Origin: Anabaena sp. PCC 7108
GTDB taxonomy: Bacteria > Cyanobacteriota > Cyanobacteriia > Cyanobacteriales > Nostocaceae
Direction of reading: 5' to 3'
DNA: 64,000 nt
NCBI RefSeq assembly: GCF_000332135.1
Contig: NZ_KB235896.1
Location: forward strand, 2,801,403-2,865,402
In this document: one piece after another, positions 27,552 to 36,438 of the stretch
Numbering within the stretch: the stretch's first letter is position 1
How the letters are laid out: the number at the start of each line of letters is the position of its first letter
Position numbers and translations under genes: made by a program
The notes under the pieces: model-generated
What the model was told of the DNA's origin: nothing
Seen by the model: only the letters and a program-made list of their open reading frames with translations
The model's database searches: none

Positions 27552-28007
27552 CTAAAGCGGCATTAATGCCCTTTGGCATTTGGGACAAACGGCATGAATT
27601 GTCAGTTGACAGTCAAGTAGGTGAAAACCTTCTTTTTGGGCTGTTTTTACGCCAATTTTTAAAATTGACTCATTTTTGAACTCAATTGTGGTGTTACACT
27701 TAACACAAATTAAGTGATGATGGTGATGGGGATAGGGCTGGTTAAGTTCATAATGTTTATGTCCTTCACCTAGTTCCAGTTCTCGCAAAATCCCCATTCT
27801 CGCCATCAACTTCAAAGTCCGATAGATGGTTGATAGACTTATCCCTTCGCCGTCAGTTTCTAGGCGATGATAAAGATCCTCGGCGCTTAAATGTTCACCT
27901 TGCGGAAGTTCTTGAAAAATGTGTAGAATTGTTTCGCGCTGTGGAGTTAAACGCCAGCCTCGGTCGTTTAGTTCTGCCTTGAGTGAACCAGTTGTGTAGA
28001 CAGTCAT
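27552..28007 (-). CDS. furA: Ferric uptake regulator FurA
   Basis: 151 residues from the ATG at 28007, exactly the length known for Anabaena FurA. An upstream in-frame TTG at 28025 would add only six residues. It has an N-terminal winged helix (LTPQRETILHIFQELPQGEH), a dimerisation part with the HHHHH metal region, and five Cys including CVKC and CPKC. Fur represses iron-uptake genes with Fe2+ and in Anabaena also binds heme. The neighbours sigC upstream and the peptidoglycan-binding gene convergent are as in PCC 7120 (all1692-all1691-alr1690), which supports FurA over FurB/Zur or PerR. Confidence 0.92.
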   Translation of the reverse strand: MTVYTTGSLKAELNDRGWRLTPQRETILHIFQELPQGEHLSAEDLYHRLETDGEGISLSTIYRTLKLMARMGILRELELGEGHKHYELNQPYPHHHHHLICVKCNTTIEFKNESILKIGVKTAQKEGFHLLDCQLTIHAVCPKCQRALMPL

Positions 28008-28278
28008 ACTAAATTTTCTCAACAAAGCCTGTTAATTGAGAATATAACAAATTTTAGGCTTGATTTGCAACAAATATAGCTTATTGAGAATATTTGCTAT
28101 TTGTTATTTGTCAGGTGACAATTTTAAATCTCAAGGTTAGAATTTGGTATGGCCGTTGCCAGTGACTGCATTTACAGAAACTGCTCATAAAACCGAGTCA
28201 CCAAAAACCTTCAAGCTTATTCAGTGTTCAAGCCCTTCATGTAGTAGGATGGCAACAACTTCAATCCAGAAAGGTAGC

Positions 28279-28301
28279 AAAAGCTGATGTCAGCAGCTTT
28301 T
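28279..28301 (-). terminator. Probable terminator of sigC
   Basis: AAAAGCTG (28279-28286) pairs with CAGCTTTT (28294-28301) around a 7-nt loop, 18 bp after the sigC stop codon. On the minus strand the stem ends in TTTT, but no longer T-run follows. It separates sigC from the furA promoter region at 28026-28278. Confidence 0.5.
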
Positions 28302-28319
28302 CACCTTCTGCCCCCTGTA

Positions 28320-29570
28320 CTAAGTTAAAGACTCTAAATAGTCGCGGATCAGGTTACGGCGTTTGGGTTGGCGCAGTTTTTGTAAAGCCTTAGATTCAAT
28401 TTGTCGTACACGTTCTCTTGATAAGTCAAGGGCGCGGCCAATTTCAGCTAATGAGTAAGGATGACCATCGGATAAACCAAAACGCATGAGGATGACATCA
28501 CGCTCACGGCTAGTGAGATCCTCTAGTAAATTTTGCAAATCTTTTTGTAAAGATTCTCGCATTAACATTTCTTCTGGAGTGACGCTATCAGTCTCCAGCA
28601 ATTCGCCCAACTCAGTATCTTTATCTTTACCGACTTTGGTTTCTAAAGAAACTGAACGAGGTACACGCAACAAAACTTCCCTGACTTGCACAGGTGTCAT
28701 GTCTAATTCAATTGCTAAGTCTTCTAAGGTGGGAGTACGACCTTTTTCTTGAGCAATTTTACGTTGGGCTTTTTTAATTTTGTTGAGTTTTTCTGTAATA
28801 TGTACAGGGAGGCGAATTGTGCGGCTAGAAGTGGCGATCGCTCTGGTAATTCCCTGCCGAATCCACCAATACGCATAAGTACTAAAACGATAACCCTTAG
28901 TGGGGTCAAATTTTTCCACGGCTCGTTCTAAACCTAAAGTCCCTTCTTGGACTAAATCTAACAATTCCAAGCCACGATTTTGATACTTCTTGGCCACAGA
29001 AACTACCAGGCGCAGATTCGCCTTAATCATATGTTCTTTGGCTTGGAGTCCTTGTGACTGAACTTTTTCTAGTTCTTCTACTGTCAACTTAGCAATTTCT
29101 GCCCAGCGACGTTTACCTGCTGACAAAGTAGGCTTGAGATCCGATAACTCAATCCCCGCAGTAGTAGCCCATCTTTCCAAGGAAGGGCGATGTCCTAATT
29201 CAGAGGATAAACGCTCTTGAACTTCGACTAATCTCAGATAGGGTGCAATCACTTCGTCTCCTTCTTTGGCCGCATTCGCAAGAACTATTCGCATTCGCAA
29301 ATATCGTTGCACTTTTTGGGCTTCTGCAACTTCTTCATCCCGACCTAACAACCGCACCCGACCAATTTCTTGAAGATATAGACGTACTAAGTCTGTACTC
29401 CGACGGTTATTGTTAGCGGCTAAATTATGAGAATCAACAGCAGCTATTTCTATATCTTGCAAATCATCTAAAGACAAGTCACTGTCATCAATAGTTAAAT
29501 CAGAGTCTAATGTGGGGCTAGACTTGTGGGCATCGTAGGCGGCATCTGTGTAAAAAGATGTTGCTGGCAT
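28320..29570 (-). CDS. sigC: Group 2 RNA polymerase sigma factor SigC
   Basis: 416 residues, a sigma-70 factor without the long acidic region 1.1 of the primary sigma. Region 1.2 starts STDLVRLYLQEIGRVRLL. Regions 2.1-2.4 carry DLVQEGTLGLERAVEKFD and YRFSTYAYWWIRQGITRAI, region 3 has RTPTLEDLAIELDM, and region 4 has SLAEIGRALDLSRERVRQIE. The length and position beside furA match SigC (all1692) of Anabaena PCC 7120, a non-essential group 2 factor of stress and nitrogen adaptation. It has a long upstream region, so complex regulation is likely. Confidence 0.9.
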   Translation of the reverse strand: MPATSFYTDAAYDAHKSSPTLDSDLTIDDSDLSLDDLQDIEIAAVDSHNLAANNNRRSTDLVRLYLQEIGRVRLLGRDEEVAEAQKVQRYLRMRIVLANAAKEGDEVIAPYLRLVEVQERLSSELGHRPSLERWATTAGIELSDLKPTLSAGKRRWAEIAKLTVEELEKVQSQGLQAKEHMIKANLRLVVSVAKKYQNRGLELLDLVQEGTLGLERAVEKFDPTKGYRFSTYAYWWIRQGITRAIATSSRTIRLPVHITEKLNKIKKAQRKIAQEKGRTPTLEDLAIELDMTPVQVREVLLRVPRSVSLETKVGKDKDTELGELLETDSVTPEEMLMRESLQKDLQNLLEDLTSRERDVILMRFGLSDGHPYSLAEIGRALDLSRERVRQIESKALQKLRQPKRRNLIRDYLESLT

Positions 29571-30108
29571 AATGTCTTAATTGCTCCAGGTAACAATAGA
29601 TTACGGTCAGCTAAAATTAGTTCAGCAAAATCAACTGTTGCTATTGTTCCCGTAATTTACGATGAACGAACATTGTTGATGTTTACAGTACAATTCTTTG
29701 CAAATTCTTGTACTAGTTATTTTTGTTACATTTTACTTGGCTTGTTCAGCAACTATCGTTCTTGAGATTGAACCAATAGCTGTGAATCAGCCAGTCATGT
29801 GAATGAAACGCCTAAAGACCTGACGGAACAGTAGTTAAAAGTTACAAATTCCCCAAAGTGTTACTAGGCTGTAAATTAGTAATTACTGAGTTAACACTGT
29901 ACTTTTGAGCTAAATTAACCGTTATTTTTATAACCAGGTATAAACATATTCATAGTAATTTTGCTGTTTATAAAGTACATAGTTATATTTACACGACTAG
30001 GGAAGTAATTTCCTGACGATTTAGCACTTTTTTTAGTGATTATTTGGTCATGAGCCGATGTCAGTTCCGAAATAATGCTGATAGCACAGCGTTACAGAAG
30101 CCATAGCT
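29571..30108. other. Long upstream region of sigC, no gene seen
   Basis: 538 bp between gpsA and sigC. I found no ORF with coding character, no tRNA and no clear RNA family. It is AT-rich, with a small T-rich hairpin near 30023-30042 that may serve as terminator of the gpsA side or as a leader element. It probably holds the sigC promoters. Confidence 0.5.
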
Positions 30109-31059
30109 TTAGTGGATATACTCTGGCTTGATATCTCGTAACATTAGTTTATCCAGGGCTTGTTGAGGTGTAACCTCAGCCTCAAGTAAACGATAGACCT
30201 GTTCAGTAATAGGGATAGGGATATTTTGCTGCTGGGATATTTGCATTAAAACCCGGCAAGTGTTCACTCCTTCAGCGGTTCCTGGTAAATTAGCTATAAT
30301 TTTTGTCAGAGTTTTGCCACAAGCTAATTGGTATCCAACTTGGTAATTGCGACTTAAGGGGCTATTGCAAGTGGCTAACAAATCCCCTAGACCTGATAAA
30401 CCGTAAAATGTTTCCGTCTTTGCACCAAAGATGTTACCAATGCGAACCATTTCTGTCAAGCCACGAGTGACTAAAGCAGCTTTAGCATTGGTTCCTAAAT
30501 GCAGTCCATCACATACCCCAGCTGCGATCGCTATCACATTTTTGATTGTACCCCCCAGTTCTACACCCACGGGGTCAGGGTTTGTATATACACGGAATCG
30601 ATTGGAAGAAAATACTTGCTGTACCATTTGGGCAGCAGCCGTATTTTTGCTGGCTACTACTGTTGCAGCTGGTAATTCCTGTTCAATTTCTGGAGATAAA
30701 TTTGGACCGGAAAGTACCACTACTGGATGATCAGGAAATTGCGTTTGCCAAATTTGCGAAGGTGTGCGGGTAGTTTGCGGTTCTAGTCCCTTTGTGGCTG
30801 TGACAAAAATTGTCTCTGGAGACAAGGGACAAGATTTAACTAGAGAGGCGACACTACTCACACCTTTCATAGAGATAGCCGAAAGGATGATTTCGGCATT
30901 GAATAAAACTGTTTCTAGAGTCTGGGAACTCTGACGCGACCACAAGCATACTTGATGACCGTTTATCTGTGCCAAATTTGCTAAGGCTGTACCCCAAGCA
31001 CCAGCACCCAGAATAACAACAAATTTTGGATTTTCGATTTTGGGTTTTCGAGTAGTCAT
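30109..31059 (-). CDS. gpsA: NAD(P)-dependent glycerol-3-phosphate dehydrogenase
   Basis: 316 residues from the ATG at 31059. The in-frame ATG at 31104 would add 15 residues coded by GGGAATTGGGGATT-like repeat DNA, so it is less likely. GpsA makes sn-glycerol-3-phosphate from dihydroxyacetone phosphate for membrane lipids. Motifs seen are the Rossmann GAGAWGTALAN, VTATKGLE, LSGPNLSPE, the catalytic Lys region GGTIKNVIAIAAG, and GLSGLGDLLATC. It follows lipA on the same strand after 63 bp and is likely co-transcribed with it. Confidence 0.93.
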   Translation of the reverse strand: MTTRKPKIENPKFVVILGAGAWGTALANLAQINGHQVCLWSRQSSQTLETVLFNAEIILSAISMKGVSSVASLVKSCPLSPETIFVTATKGLEPQTTRTPSQIWQTQFPDHPVVVLSGPNLSPEIEQELPAATVVASKNTAAAQMVQQVFSSNRFRVYTNPDPVGVELGGTIKNVIAIAAGVCDGLHLGTNAKAALVTRGLTEMVRIGNIFGAKTETFYGLSGLGDLLATCNSPLSRNYQVGYQLACGKTLTKIIANLPGTAEGVNTCRVLMQISQQQNIPIPITEQVYRLLEAEVTPQQALDKLMLRDIKPEYIH

Positions 31060-31122
31060 TATTAAAATCAAGTTGCGTGATTGGGAATTGGGGATTTCCC
31101 CCATGTCCCCGCGTCCCCTTTC

Positions 31123-31992
31123 CTAGCGAGGGTAACGTTCCATTAATTCCCTAACTTGCTCTGCATGATAAGAGCTTCTTGTCAATGGTGAAGAAACAAT
31201 TTGTAAAAAGCCTATTTCTTCCCCATATACTTTCCAAGCTGCAAATTGTTCTGGAGTGATAAAGTCTGATATTTGCAAATGTTTTTGACTAGGTTGGAGA
31301 TATTGCCCAATGGTCAAAATATCACAATCTACTGCTCGTAGATCCTGCATGACTTGACGAACTTCTACATCAGTTTCACCTAAACCCACCATAATACCCG
31401 ATTTGGTGTATGTGCTGGGTGCAATTTGGCGGGAGCGTTGTAGTAACTCCATTGTTCGTTGATAATTACCTTGAGGACGTACCCGACGATACAAGCGTGA
31501 TATCGTTTCTGTGTTGTGGTTGAGTACCTCTGGTGCAGCTTGGAGAATAATTTCCAGTGCATTCCAATTTCCGCATAAATCAGGAATCAACACCTCTATT
31601 GTAGTGTTAGGTGAGACGCTACGAACTGCGGTAATACACTTAACAAACTGAGATGCACCACCATCGGGTAGGTCATCACGGTTAACGGAAGTAATCACAA
31701 CGTGATTAAGCCGCATTCGTCGGACTGCTTCTGCTAGTCGTGTGGGTTCGGTAGCATCTAGGGGTTGAGGTTTTTTCTCAAAATCAATATCACAATAAGG
31801 ACAAGCTCTAGTACAAGCAGGTCCCATAATTAAAAATGTGGCGGTTCCTGCATTGAAGCACTCACCAATATTGGGACAAGATGCTTCTTCACAAACCGTA
31901 TTCAGAGCTAAATCCCGCAAAATTTCTTTAACGTTACCAACGCGCTCCCACTGAGGCGCTTTTACCCGCAACCAGTCTGGTTTTACAGTCAC
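31123..31992 (-). CDS. lipA: Lipoyl synthase, copy 1
   Basis: 289 residues. A radical SAM enzyme that inserts two sulfurs into the octanoyl group on lipoyl domains such as the PdhC lipoyl lysine. The auxiliary cluster is [12 protein letters not shown], the SAM cluster CTRACPYC, and the late conserved Ser is in RSSYHAEQ. A second, diverged copy lies at 55173. Two lipoyl synthases are usual in cyanobacteria. Each copy looks complete. gpsA follows directly. Confidence 0.93.
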   Translation of the reverse strand: MTVKPDWLRVKAPQWERVGNVKEILRDLALNTVCEEASCPNIGECFNAGTATFLIMGPACTRACPYCDIDFEKKPQPLDATEPTRLAEAVRRMRLNHVVITSVNRDDLPDGGASQFVKCITAVRSVSPNTTIEVLIPDLCGNWNALEIILQAAPEVLNHNTETISRLYRRVRPQGNYQRTMELLQRSRQIAPSTYTKSGIMVGLGETDVEVRQVMQDLRAVDCDILTIGQYLQPSQKHLQISDFITPEQFAAWKVYGEEIGFLQIVSSPLTRSSYHAEQVRELMERYPR

Positions 31993-32118
31993 AATCCACT
32001 TTTACCACTGAAGTTATACACATTTAATCCTAGCAAGCAAAGACCGCTGTGAAAGATATATGATTTGTGATTTTTTTCTGCTTATGATATCATCATAATG
32101 ATATTTATATATTTATAA

Positions 32119-32192
32119 CGGGATGTGGCGCAGCTTGGTAGCGCACTTCGTTCGGGACGAAGGGGCCGCTGGTTCGAATCCAGTCATCCCGA
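32119..32192 (+). tRNA. tRNA-Pro (anticodon CGG)
   Basis: 74 nt with a complete cloverleaf. The acceptor CGGGATG (32119-32125) pairs with CATCCCG (32185-32191), with discriminator A. The D arm holds GCGCAGCTTGGTAGCGC, the anticodon stem CTTCG/CGAAG encloses TTCGGGA with anticodon CGG, and the T arm holds GGTTCGAATCC. The 3' CCA is not encoded. Confidence 0.96.
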
Positions 32193-32339
32193 TTTTATTG
32201 TGTCTTTTGCCGGATTACTTATCCGCGTTGATGAAATACCTAATGATCATAATTAAAGAGCGATTCCTAAGTTGCGCTTCGCAATCGCACATTTGGATGA
32301 AGGTAAAGCTGTTATTTCTGTGAGGTTAGATGTTATTAT

Positions 32340-32533
32340 GACTTACGCATTGACAAGATTCCTCAAATATGTAATATGAATTATATTTCTTGTAGGGTGC
32401 GTCAGACACGATATTTTCACAAAAAACAGATTCTCTCTATCTGACGCACCTTACTCAATAAGTGATTCCCAAAGGCGAAAACGACGCAATTTCGTTCATT
32501 CACATCATGGCAGATTCGTACAGTGCGTAAGTC
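32340..32533. repeat. MITE-like element with 10-bp inverted ends
   Basis: GACTTACGCA at 32340-32349 is matched by TGCGTAAGTC at 32524-32533. The 194-bp interior encodes nothing and contains a foldback repeat at 32396-32450. The end sequence resembles GACTTACGCA termini common on cyanobacterial IS and MITEs. Confidence 0.65.
32396..32450. repeat. Foldback repeat GGTGCGTCAGA, copy 1
   Basis: GGTGCGTCAGA (32396-32406) pairs perfectly with TCTGACGCACC (32440-32450). It is preceded by TTGTAG as in copy 2 at 32658-32713. Confidence 0.8.
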
Positions 32534-32657
32534 CTAGTTATTTATCAGAAGTTACCAAAAAAATTAACTTCTTAAATACTCAAACACACGGCGTAAAGCC
32601 GAAGCTTGCCTACAATTATAGAATTTACGCAAGGGTAACAATAAAAATCTGTTGTAG

Positions 32658-32713
32658 GGTGCGTCAGACTGCATAAATCCCGCAAATAAACAGATTGTTG
32701 ATATCTGACGCAC
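32658..32713. repeat. Foldback repeat GGTGCGTCAGA, copy 2
   Basis: GTGCGTCAGA (32659-32668) pairs with TCTGACGCAC (32704-32713). The right arm has lost the last bases of copy 1 and runs into TTTTTT. On the plus strand this could act as a terminator. Confidence 0.75.
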
Positions 32714-32814
32714 TTTTTTAACTTCTAACAGGCCAAAATCCTTTACCTGTAAAGTTTTCAGATTTATCTGGCTAACGCCACGCTACGCTATCAGCAAGCC
32801 TTATGTATATTCTA

Positions 32815-33981
32815 TCAATATCTAAAAATTGCTGCCACCGTTGCTTCATTTAGCATCTCTTGAGATTTGATAGTGTAAACTTTGCCACTATTTAAAATAG
32901 TATGAACAGCAGCAAAATCTAACATATCTTCATCATCTGCTTCTGCTTCTGTGTGTAAATCCACCGTCGTTGTTTCTAAATTAAATTTTCCCCATTTATG
33001 TTCACCCACAGATATAAATAAATAATCAACTCGGTGATAGTAAGCCGCAGGAATGATTTCTTTAATATCACTATTAGCCTTGCTATTACCTTCACCAGCT
33101 AATTGGTTATAAAGTGCTATTGCTGCTTTTTTATTTTCCTGAAACGATGGTGCAACAATTCTCCAAGCTTGATCATGTAATTCTCTTAAATTCAACAGTT
33201 CTGGATTACCAGTAATACCTTCTATTAACAAATGAGGATAGGTATTTGCTTGTTGATAAATTGGCAAAAGATACTCTACTCCTGCTAATACCAAAGGCGC
33301 TTTTTCTTCTCGTAACTTTTCATGTATAGCTCCATCAATAGCGTAGCAAAATTGTAGAATATCTTCTTCATGCTTCTCTCGGTCAGGACTACCTTGTCCA
33401 TGAACAGAACCTGGATGTTGAGCAGAAGCAGTTGCTCCTCTAGTTATACCAATTCTATGCTGGATACCTTTTTGTAACTCATCTTCCATGAGAGTATCTG
33501 CTAGAGAATTCGGCATATTTTCTAGTTGAATTTCATGGAGACTATGGGCTGTTCCTGCAAAAATTCTCACCTTTTTTTGACTCAAAGCCAAAACGTAGAA
33601 ATTCCCATCATTATTAATTAAATGCAGTAAAGGCTTGAGATGAAATTGCTCACCAACAACTACCAATTCTGGAAATTCAATAGGTACAGAATAGTAACGA
33701 AATAAATTTTGGGAACTAAAAATTACCAATCCCTGATCTTGGTGTTCCCAGAAATCAACTTTATCGAGTTCCATAACTGGTGTAAGCAGATTTGCAGCTT
33801 GAGTTTGGCTTATTCCTATTGCATTTAAGCGTTCCTCGGCTTCCCGAACTAAATTTTTGAAGCGAATGGGATTTTGTCGAATCTCTGACCCGGCTTTATG
33901 GGTATGCATATACATAGATACACAAGGGTGTTCGGGATTTGCAACTAAAGTTTTGAGTTCATCAATAGACAATAGCTTCAT
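32815..33981 (-). CDS. baeRF-like (release-factor-fold) protein
   Basis: 388 residues, soluble. The start (LSIDELKTLVANPEHPCVSMYMHT) and the central VRIFAGT and HHEED-like parts resemble bacterial archaeo-eukaryotic release factor homologues (baeRF, family 7 or 3). These are thought to act on ribosomes or translation stress. The ending SGKVYTIKSQEMLNEATVAAIFRY fits the eRF1-C-like domain with its small-residue core. No peptide-release GGQ motif is seen. It stands alone. Family membership is from memory of the pattern, and the molecular role is not known. Confidence 0.6.
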   Translation of the reverse strand: MKLLSIDELKTLVANPEHPCVSMYMHTHKAGSEIRQNPIRFKNLVREAEERLNAIGISQTQAANLLTPVMELDKVDFWEHQDQGLVIFSSQNLFRYYSVPIEFPELVVVGEQFHLKPLLHLINNDGNFYVLALSQKKVRIFAGTAHSLHEIQLENMPNSLADTLMEDELQKGIQHRIGITRGATASAQHPGSVHGQGSPDREKHEEDILQFCYAIDGAIHEKLREEKAPLVLAGVEYLLPIYQQANTYPHLLIEGITGNPELLNLRELHDQAWRIVAPSFQENKKAAIALYNQLAGEGNSKANSDIKEIIPAAYYHRVDYLFISVGEHKWGKFNLETTTVDLHTEAEADDEDMLDFAAVHTILNSGKVYTIKSQEMLNEATVAAIFRY

Positions 33982-34222
33982 CTTCTGATTTTGTCCACGT
34001 TAAGAAATTGGAATAATCTAGATTTATTCAACCTCTATTGTGGTATCACTGCATCTTTCTTTTGACCGGAAATTACATTCTCATATTCCTTTCTTTAGAT
34101 AGAATTATATGATTTACAATTCACCCATACACACCAATTATGTTGCCCAATTCTATGCTGTGTAAAAATTCCCTTTCTTGTGAGGTTTGATAGGGCTAAA
34201 GCCCTGACTACTAACTTCTCTT

Positions 34223-34879
34223 TTATTCAGCTTTAGCAATGTGAGGATTAGTTCTTGGTGAATTCATACCTTTATTTACGAAACCTAAAGTTACACGTTT
34301 CATTAACCAGTACAAACCCGAAAGCACCACAAAGGTAATCAAGATAATTACCAAAGGCTGTTTACCAAAAAGTTCTTCAACACCTTTAGTCAATATGGCA
34401 TCTGGCTGAGTAATAAAATCCCAACTGTTGAAACGCAAAAACCGTCCCCAATAAATCCCAACAGCAGAAAGAGCATGAGTAATTAATTCAACACCAAAAA
34501 CCCATTTATTTTTGCCAATGCGTTGCAAATAGTAACCTAAATTGATCAGGGAGATGACATAAGCTTCAAATCCACCTAAAATTACTAGCAGATAAGTAGG
34601 TATTAGCACTAATGTAATTATCCAGACCGATGAAATTCTGCGGATATCATCAATTAAGTGAATTACATCAGTCAACAGATAGGGCGCATTGGGCAAAAAC
34701 GCATAGAAAGCCAAGAATCCTAGCCACCAGACCCAAGAGCGGCCGCGTTTAGTGCGAAATAACCAAATACTCAAAACCAGGGGAATAAAAGCCAAAAATA
34801 AATTCCAAGTCATCCAACGTATATTAATTTGTAATACTTGGGTAACTCTGGCTATCAGTTCAATCAATTCTGCTTTCAT
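34223..34879 (-). CDS. DUF1361 membrane protein
   Basis: About 218 residues from the ATG at 34879 (a TTG two codons upstream is less likely). Six hydrophobic helices are visible. The signature FYAFLPNAPYLLTDVIHL is that of the DUF1361 family, inner-membrane proteins of unknown function. It is separated by 58 bp from the lipoprotein gene upstream on the same strand, so the two may be co-transcribed. A GGGCTAAAGCCC repeat lies 20 bp after its stop codon. Confidence 0.8.
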   Translation of the reverse strand: MKAELIELIARVTQVLQINIRWMTWNLFLAFIPLVLSIWLFRTKRGRSWVWWLGFLAFYAFLPNAPYLLTDVIHLIDDIRRISSVWIITLVLIPTYLLVILGGFEAYVISLINLGYYLQRIGKNKWVFGVELITHALSAVGIYWGRFLRFNSWDFITQPDAILTKGVEELFGKQPLVIILITFVVLSGLYWLMKRVTLGFVNKGMNSPRTNPHIAKAE

Positions 34880-34937
34880 ACGCAATAAGTTTTCTTCAAA
34901 TAGAGTGATTTGATTAAATCAACAATCCCTGTCTTCT

Positions 34938-35417
34938 TTATTGGGGTTGACTACAATACTCATTCAGCTGATTCCCGAATGTATCAGATTGTTTACCAGC
35001 CGTTTTTGCTGCTGCTGTCAGTGCTGAGTCAATATCTGCTCTGGCTTCTTGGATTTTTTCCCTCCCAGCAGATGATGCTTCTGCTGTTTTAGCTGCACCA
35101 AGAGCCTTAGCTGCTGTGGAGATGGATTGACTAAGATTATCAAAAACTTTCACGAACTTGCTTTGAAACTCTTTCAGTTTGGGATCTGTTAACCGTAATT
35201 CCCCAATTGATTTAGTAACATTTTTCAAATCTCTGGATAATTGTAAACTAGTTGTTACTTGTTTTCCTTTATTGGTATCAATCAAAGATGTACCTTGGTT
35301 GACAGCTTTAATCAATCGTTGACACTGGGAAATTTTACTCTCACTACAACCAGTCACCAACAAAACAATACTGAGACTAACAGGAGCAATAATAGTATAC
35401 TTACGTAAAATGAACAT
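34938..35417 (-). CDS. Putative lipoprotein, helical
   Basis: 159 residues. The signal peptide ends in the lipobox LLVTGC, so Cys near residue 24 is probably lipidated and the protein anchored in a membrane. The rest is predicted mostly helical and rich in Ala, Ser, Lys and Gln, like a helical bundle, with two further Cys (SQCQRL and the last EYCSQPQ) that could form a disulfide. I do not recognise a family. It lies between the ECF transporter and the DUF1361 gene. Confidence 0.7.
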   Translation of the reverse strand: MFILRKYTIIAPVSLSIVLLVTGCSESKISQCQRLIKAVNQGTSLIDTNKGKQVTTSLQLSRDLKNVTKSIGELRLTDPKLKEFQSKFVKVFDNLSQSISTAAKALGAAKTAEASSAGREKIQEARADIDSALTAAAKTAGKQSDTFGNQLNEYCSQPQ

Positions 35418-35535
35418 TAATTTATTAATTTCTCAACAGCAGTAAAGTCCCATTAATACTAGCCAATAATTTAGCAATTGTGGTGTAAATCAATTGGGTG
35501 AAATTTTAAATCCACAAATTCGTAATTCGAGTTAT

Positions 35536-35563
35536 TAATTACGAATTACGAATTACGAATTAC
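35536..35563. repeat. Short heptamer array next to cbiO stop
   Basis: About four units of TAATTCG on the minus strand (ATTACGA on the plus). The first unit supplies the TAA stop codon of cbiO (35560-35562), as also seen at 20269. Confidence 0.85.
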
Positions 35564-36324
35564 CAATCTACGGGCAAACCTAACTGATCTAAAGTATTCC
35601 CATCTTGCAAAAGTGACTGAATATCGCTATCTATTTGAATTTGACCAGCAGAGAGAACTAAAGCGCGTTGAGTAACTCTACCTAACCAATGTAGGTCATG
35701 GGAAGCAATTAACATTACTTGCACCGGCAATTTTAATAATACTTGGGCTAAATGTCTTCTCCATGCTGGATCAAGTCCGTTGGTTGGCTCGTCTAGAATG
35801 AGAATTGATGGCTCTAAGGCTAATATGGTGGCTAGAGCGGCTAAACGTCGTTGTCCTCCTGATAGTTCATGGGCGGAACGATGAGCATAGGCTTCTAGAC
35901 CAAAATCAGCTAATAATTGTCGGGCTTTATCAGTTGCTATTGCTGGTGAGATACCGTAGTTGCGTGGACCAAAGGTGACATCTTCTAAGATGGTGGGCAT
36001 AAATAATTGGTCGTTGGCATCTTGGAAGGTAAAGCCGATTTGCTGGCGTATTTGGGGTAAGGTGCGTGGTTCTACGGGAATGCCATTGATGAAAATTGCA
36101 CCACTATGGGGATGTTTTAAGCCAATTAGGGTTTCTAGTAAGGTGCTTTTACCTGAGCCGGTTGCACCCATTAGAGCGATGCGATCGCCTGCATTTAAGC
36201 TAAAAGAAATTTCGTTTAATACTGGTTCCTCGTGAGAATAGGCATATACCAGATTTTTCACCTCAATCACAGCATTGTGATGGGGAGAGATTGAAGTTTG
36301 GGGATTAGATGTTAGAGATGTCAA
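35560..36324 (-). CDS. cbiO: Cobalt ECF transporter ATPase CbiO
   Basis: 254 residues. An ABC ATPase with Walker A GATGSGKSTL, Q-loop, signature LSGGQRRLAAL, Walker B ILILDEPTNGLD and a switch His in SHDLHWLG. It energises the CbiMQO transporter. The start is TTG at 36324, with GTG codons at residues 19 and 22 as alternatives. A heptamer repeat array and 115 bp separate it from cbiQ. Nickel transport (NikMQO) is the alternative; the presence of cobN favours cobalt. Confidence 0.88.
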   Translation of the reverse strand: MTSLTSNPQTSISPHHNAVIEVKNLVYAYSHEEPVLNEISFSLNAGDRIALMGATGSGKSTLLETLIGLKHPHSGAIFINGIPVEPRTLPQIRQQIGFTFQDANDQLFMPTILEDVTFGPRNYGISPAIATDKARQLLADFGLEAYAHRSAHELSGGQRRLAALATILALEPSILILDEPTNGLDPAWRRHLAQVLLKLPVQVMLIASHDLHWLGRVTQRALVLSAGQIQIDSDIQSLLQDGNTLDQLGLPVDW

Positions 36325-36345
36325 AATTCACCACTCAAATATAAA

Positions 36346-36384
36346 TGGTCATTGGTCATTGGTCATTGGTCATTGGTCATTTGC
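36346..36384. repeat. Heptamer array GGTCATT
   Basis: Five or so tandem copies of GGTCATT lie between cbiO and cbiQ, a different STRR heptamer from the ATTACGA family. No gene is interrupted. Confidence 0.85.
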
Positions 36385-36438
36385 ATTCTGACTTGTGAGT
36401 TTTGACCTGTGACTTTTGACGGTAAATAACTAGTACAG

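Larger units (their letters stand above)
32193..32814. other. Gene-free region filled with dispersed repeats
   Basis: 622 bp between tRNA-Pro and the baeRF-like gene. It holds the inverted-repeat element at 32340-32533, two foldback repeats, and a second stretch near 32763-32790 that reads like a common GC-rich repeat (GCTAACGCCACGCTACGC). I see no credible protein gene. A short open frame near the start looks non-coding. Confidence 0.6.

Noticed and set aside
32123-32323. A frame of 66 residues across the tRNA gene
   Set aside because: It overlaps tRNA-Pro on the same strand and has no coding character.
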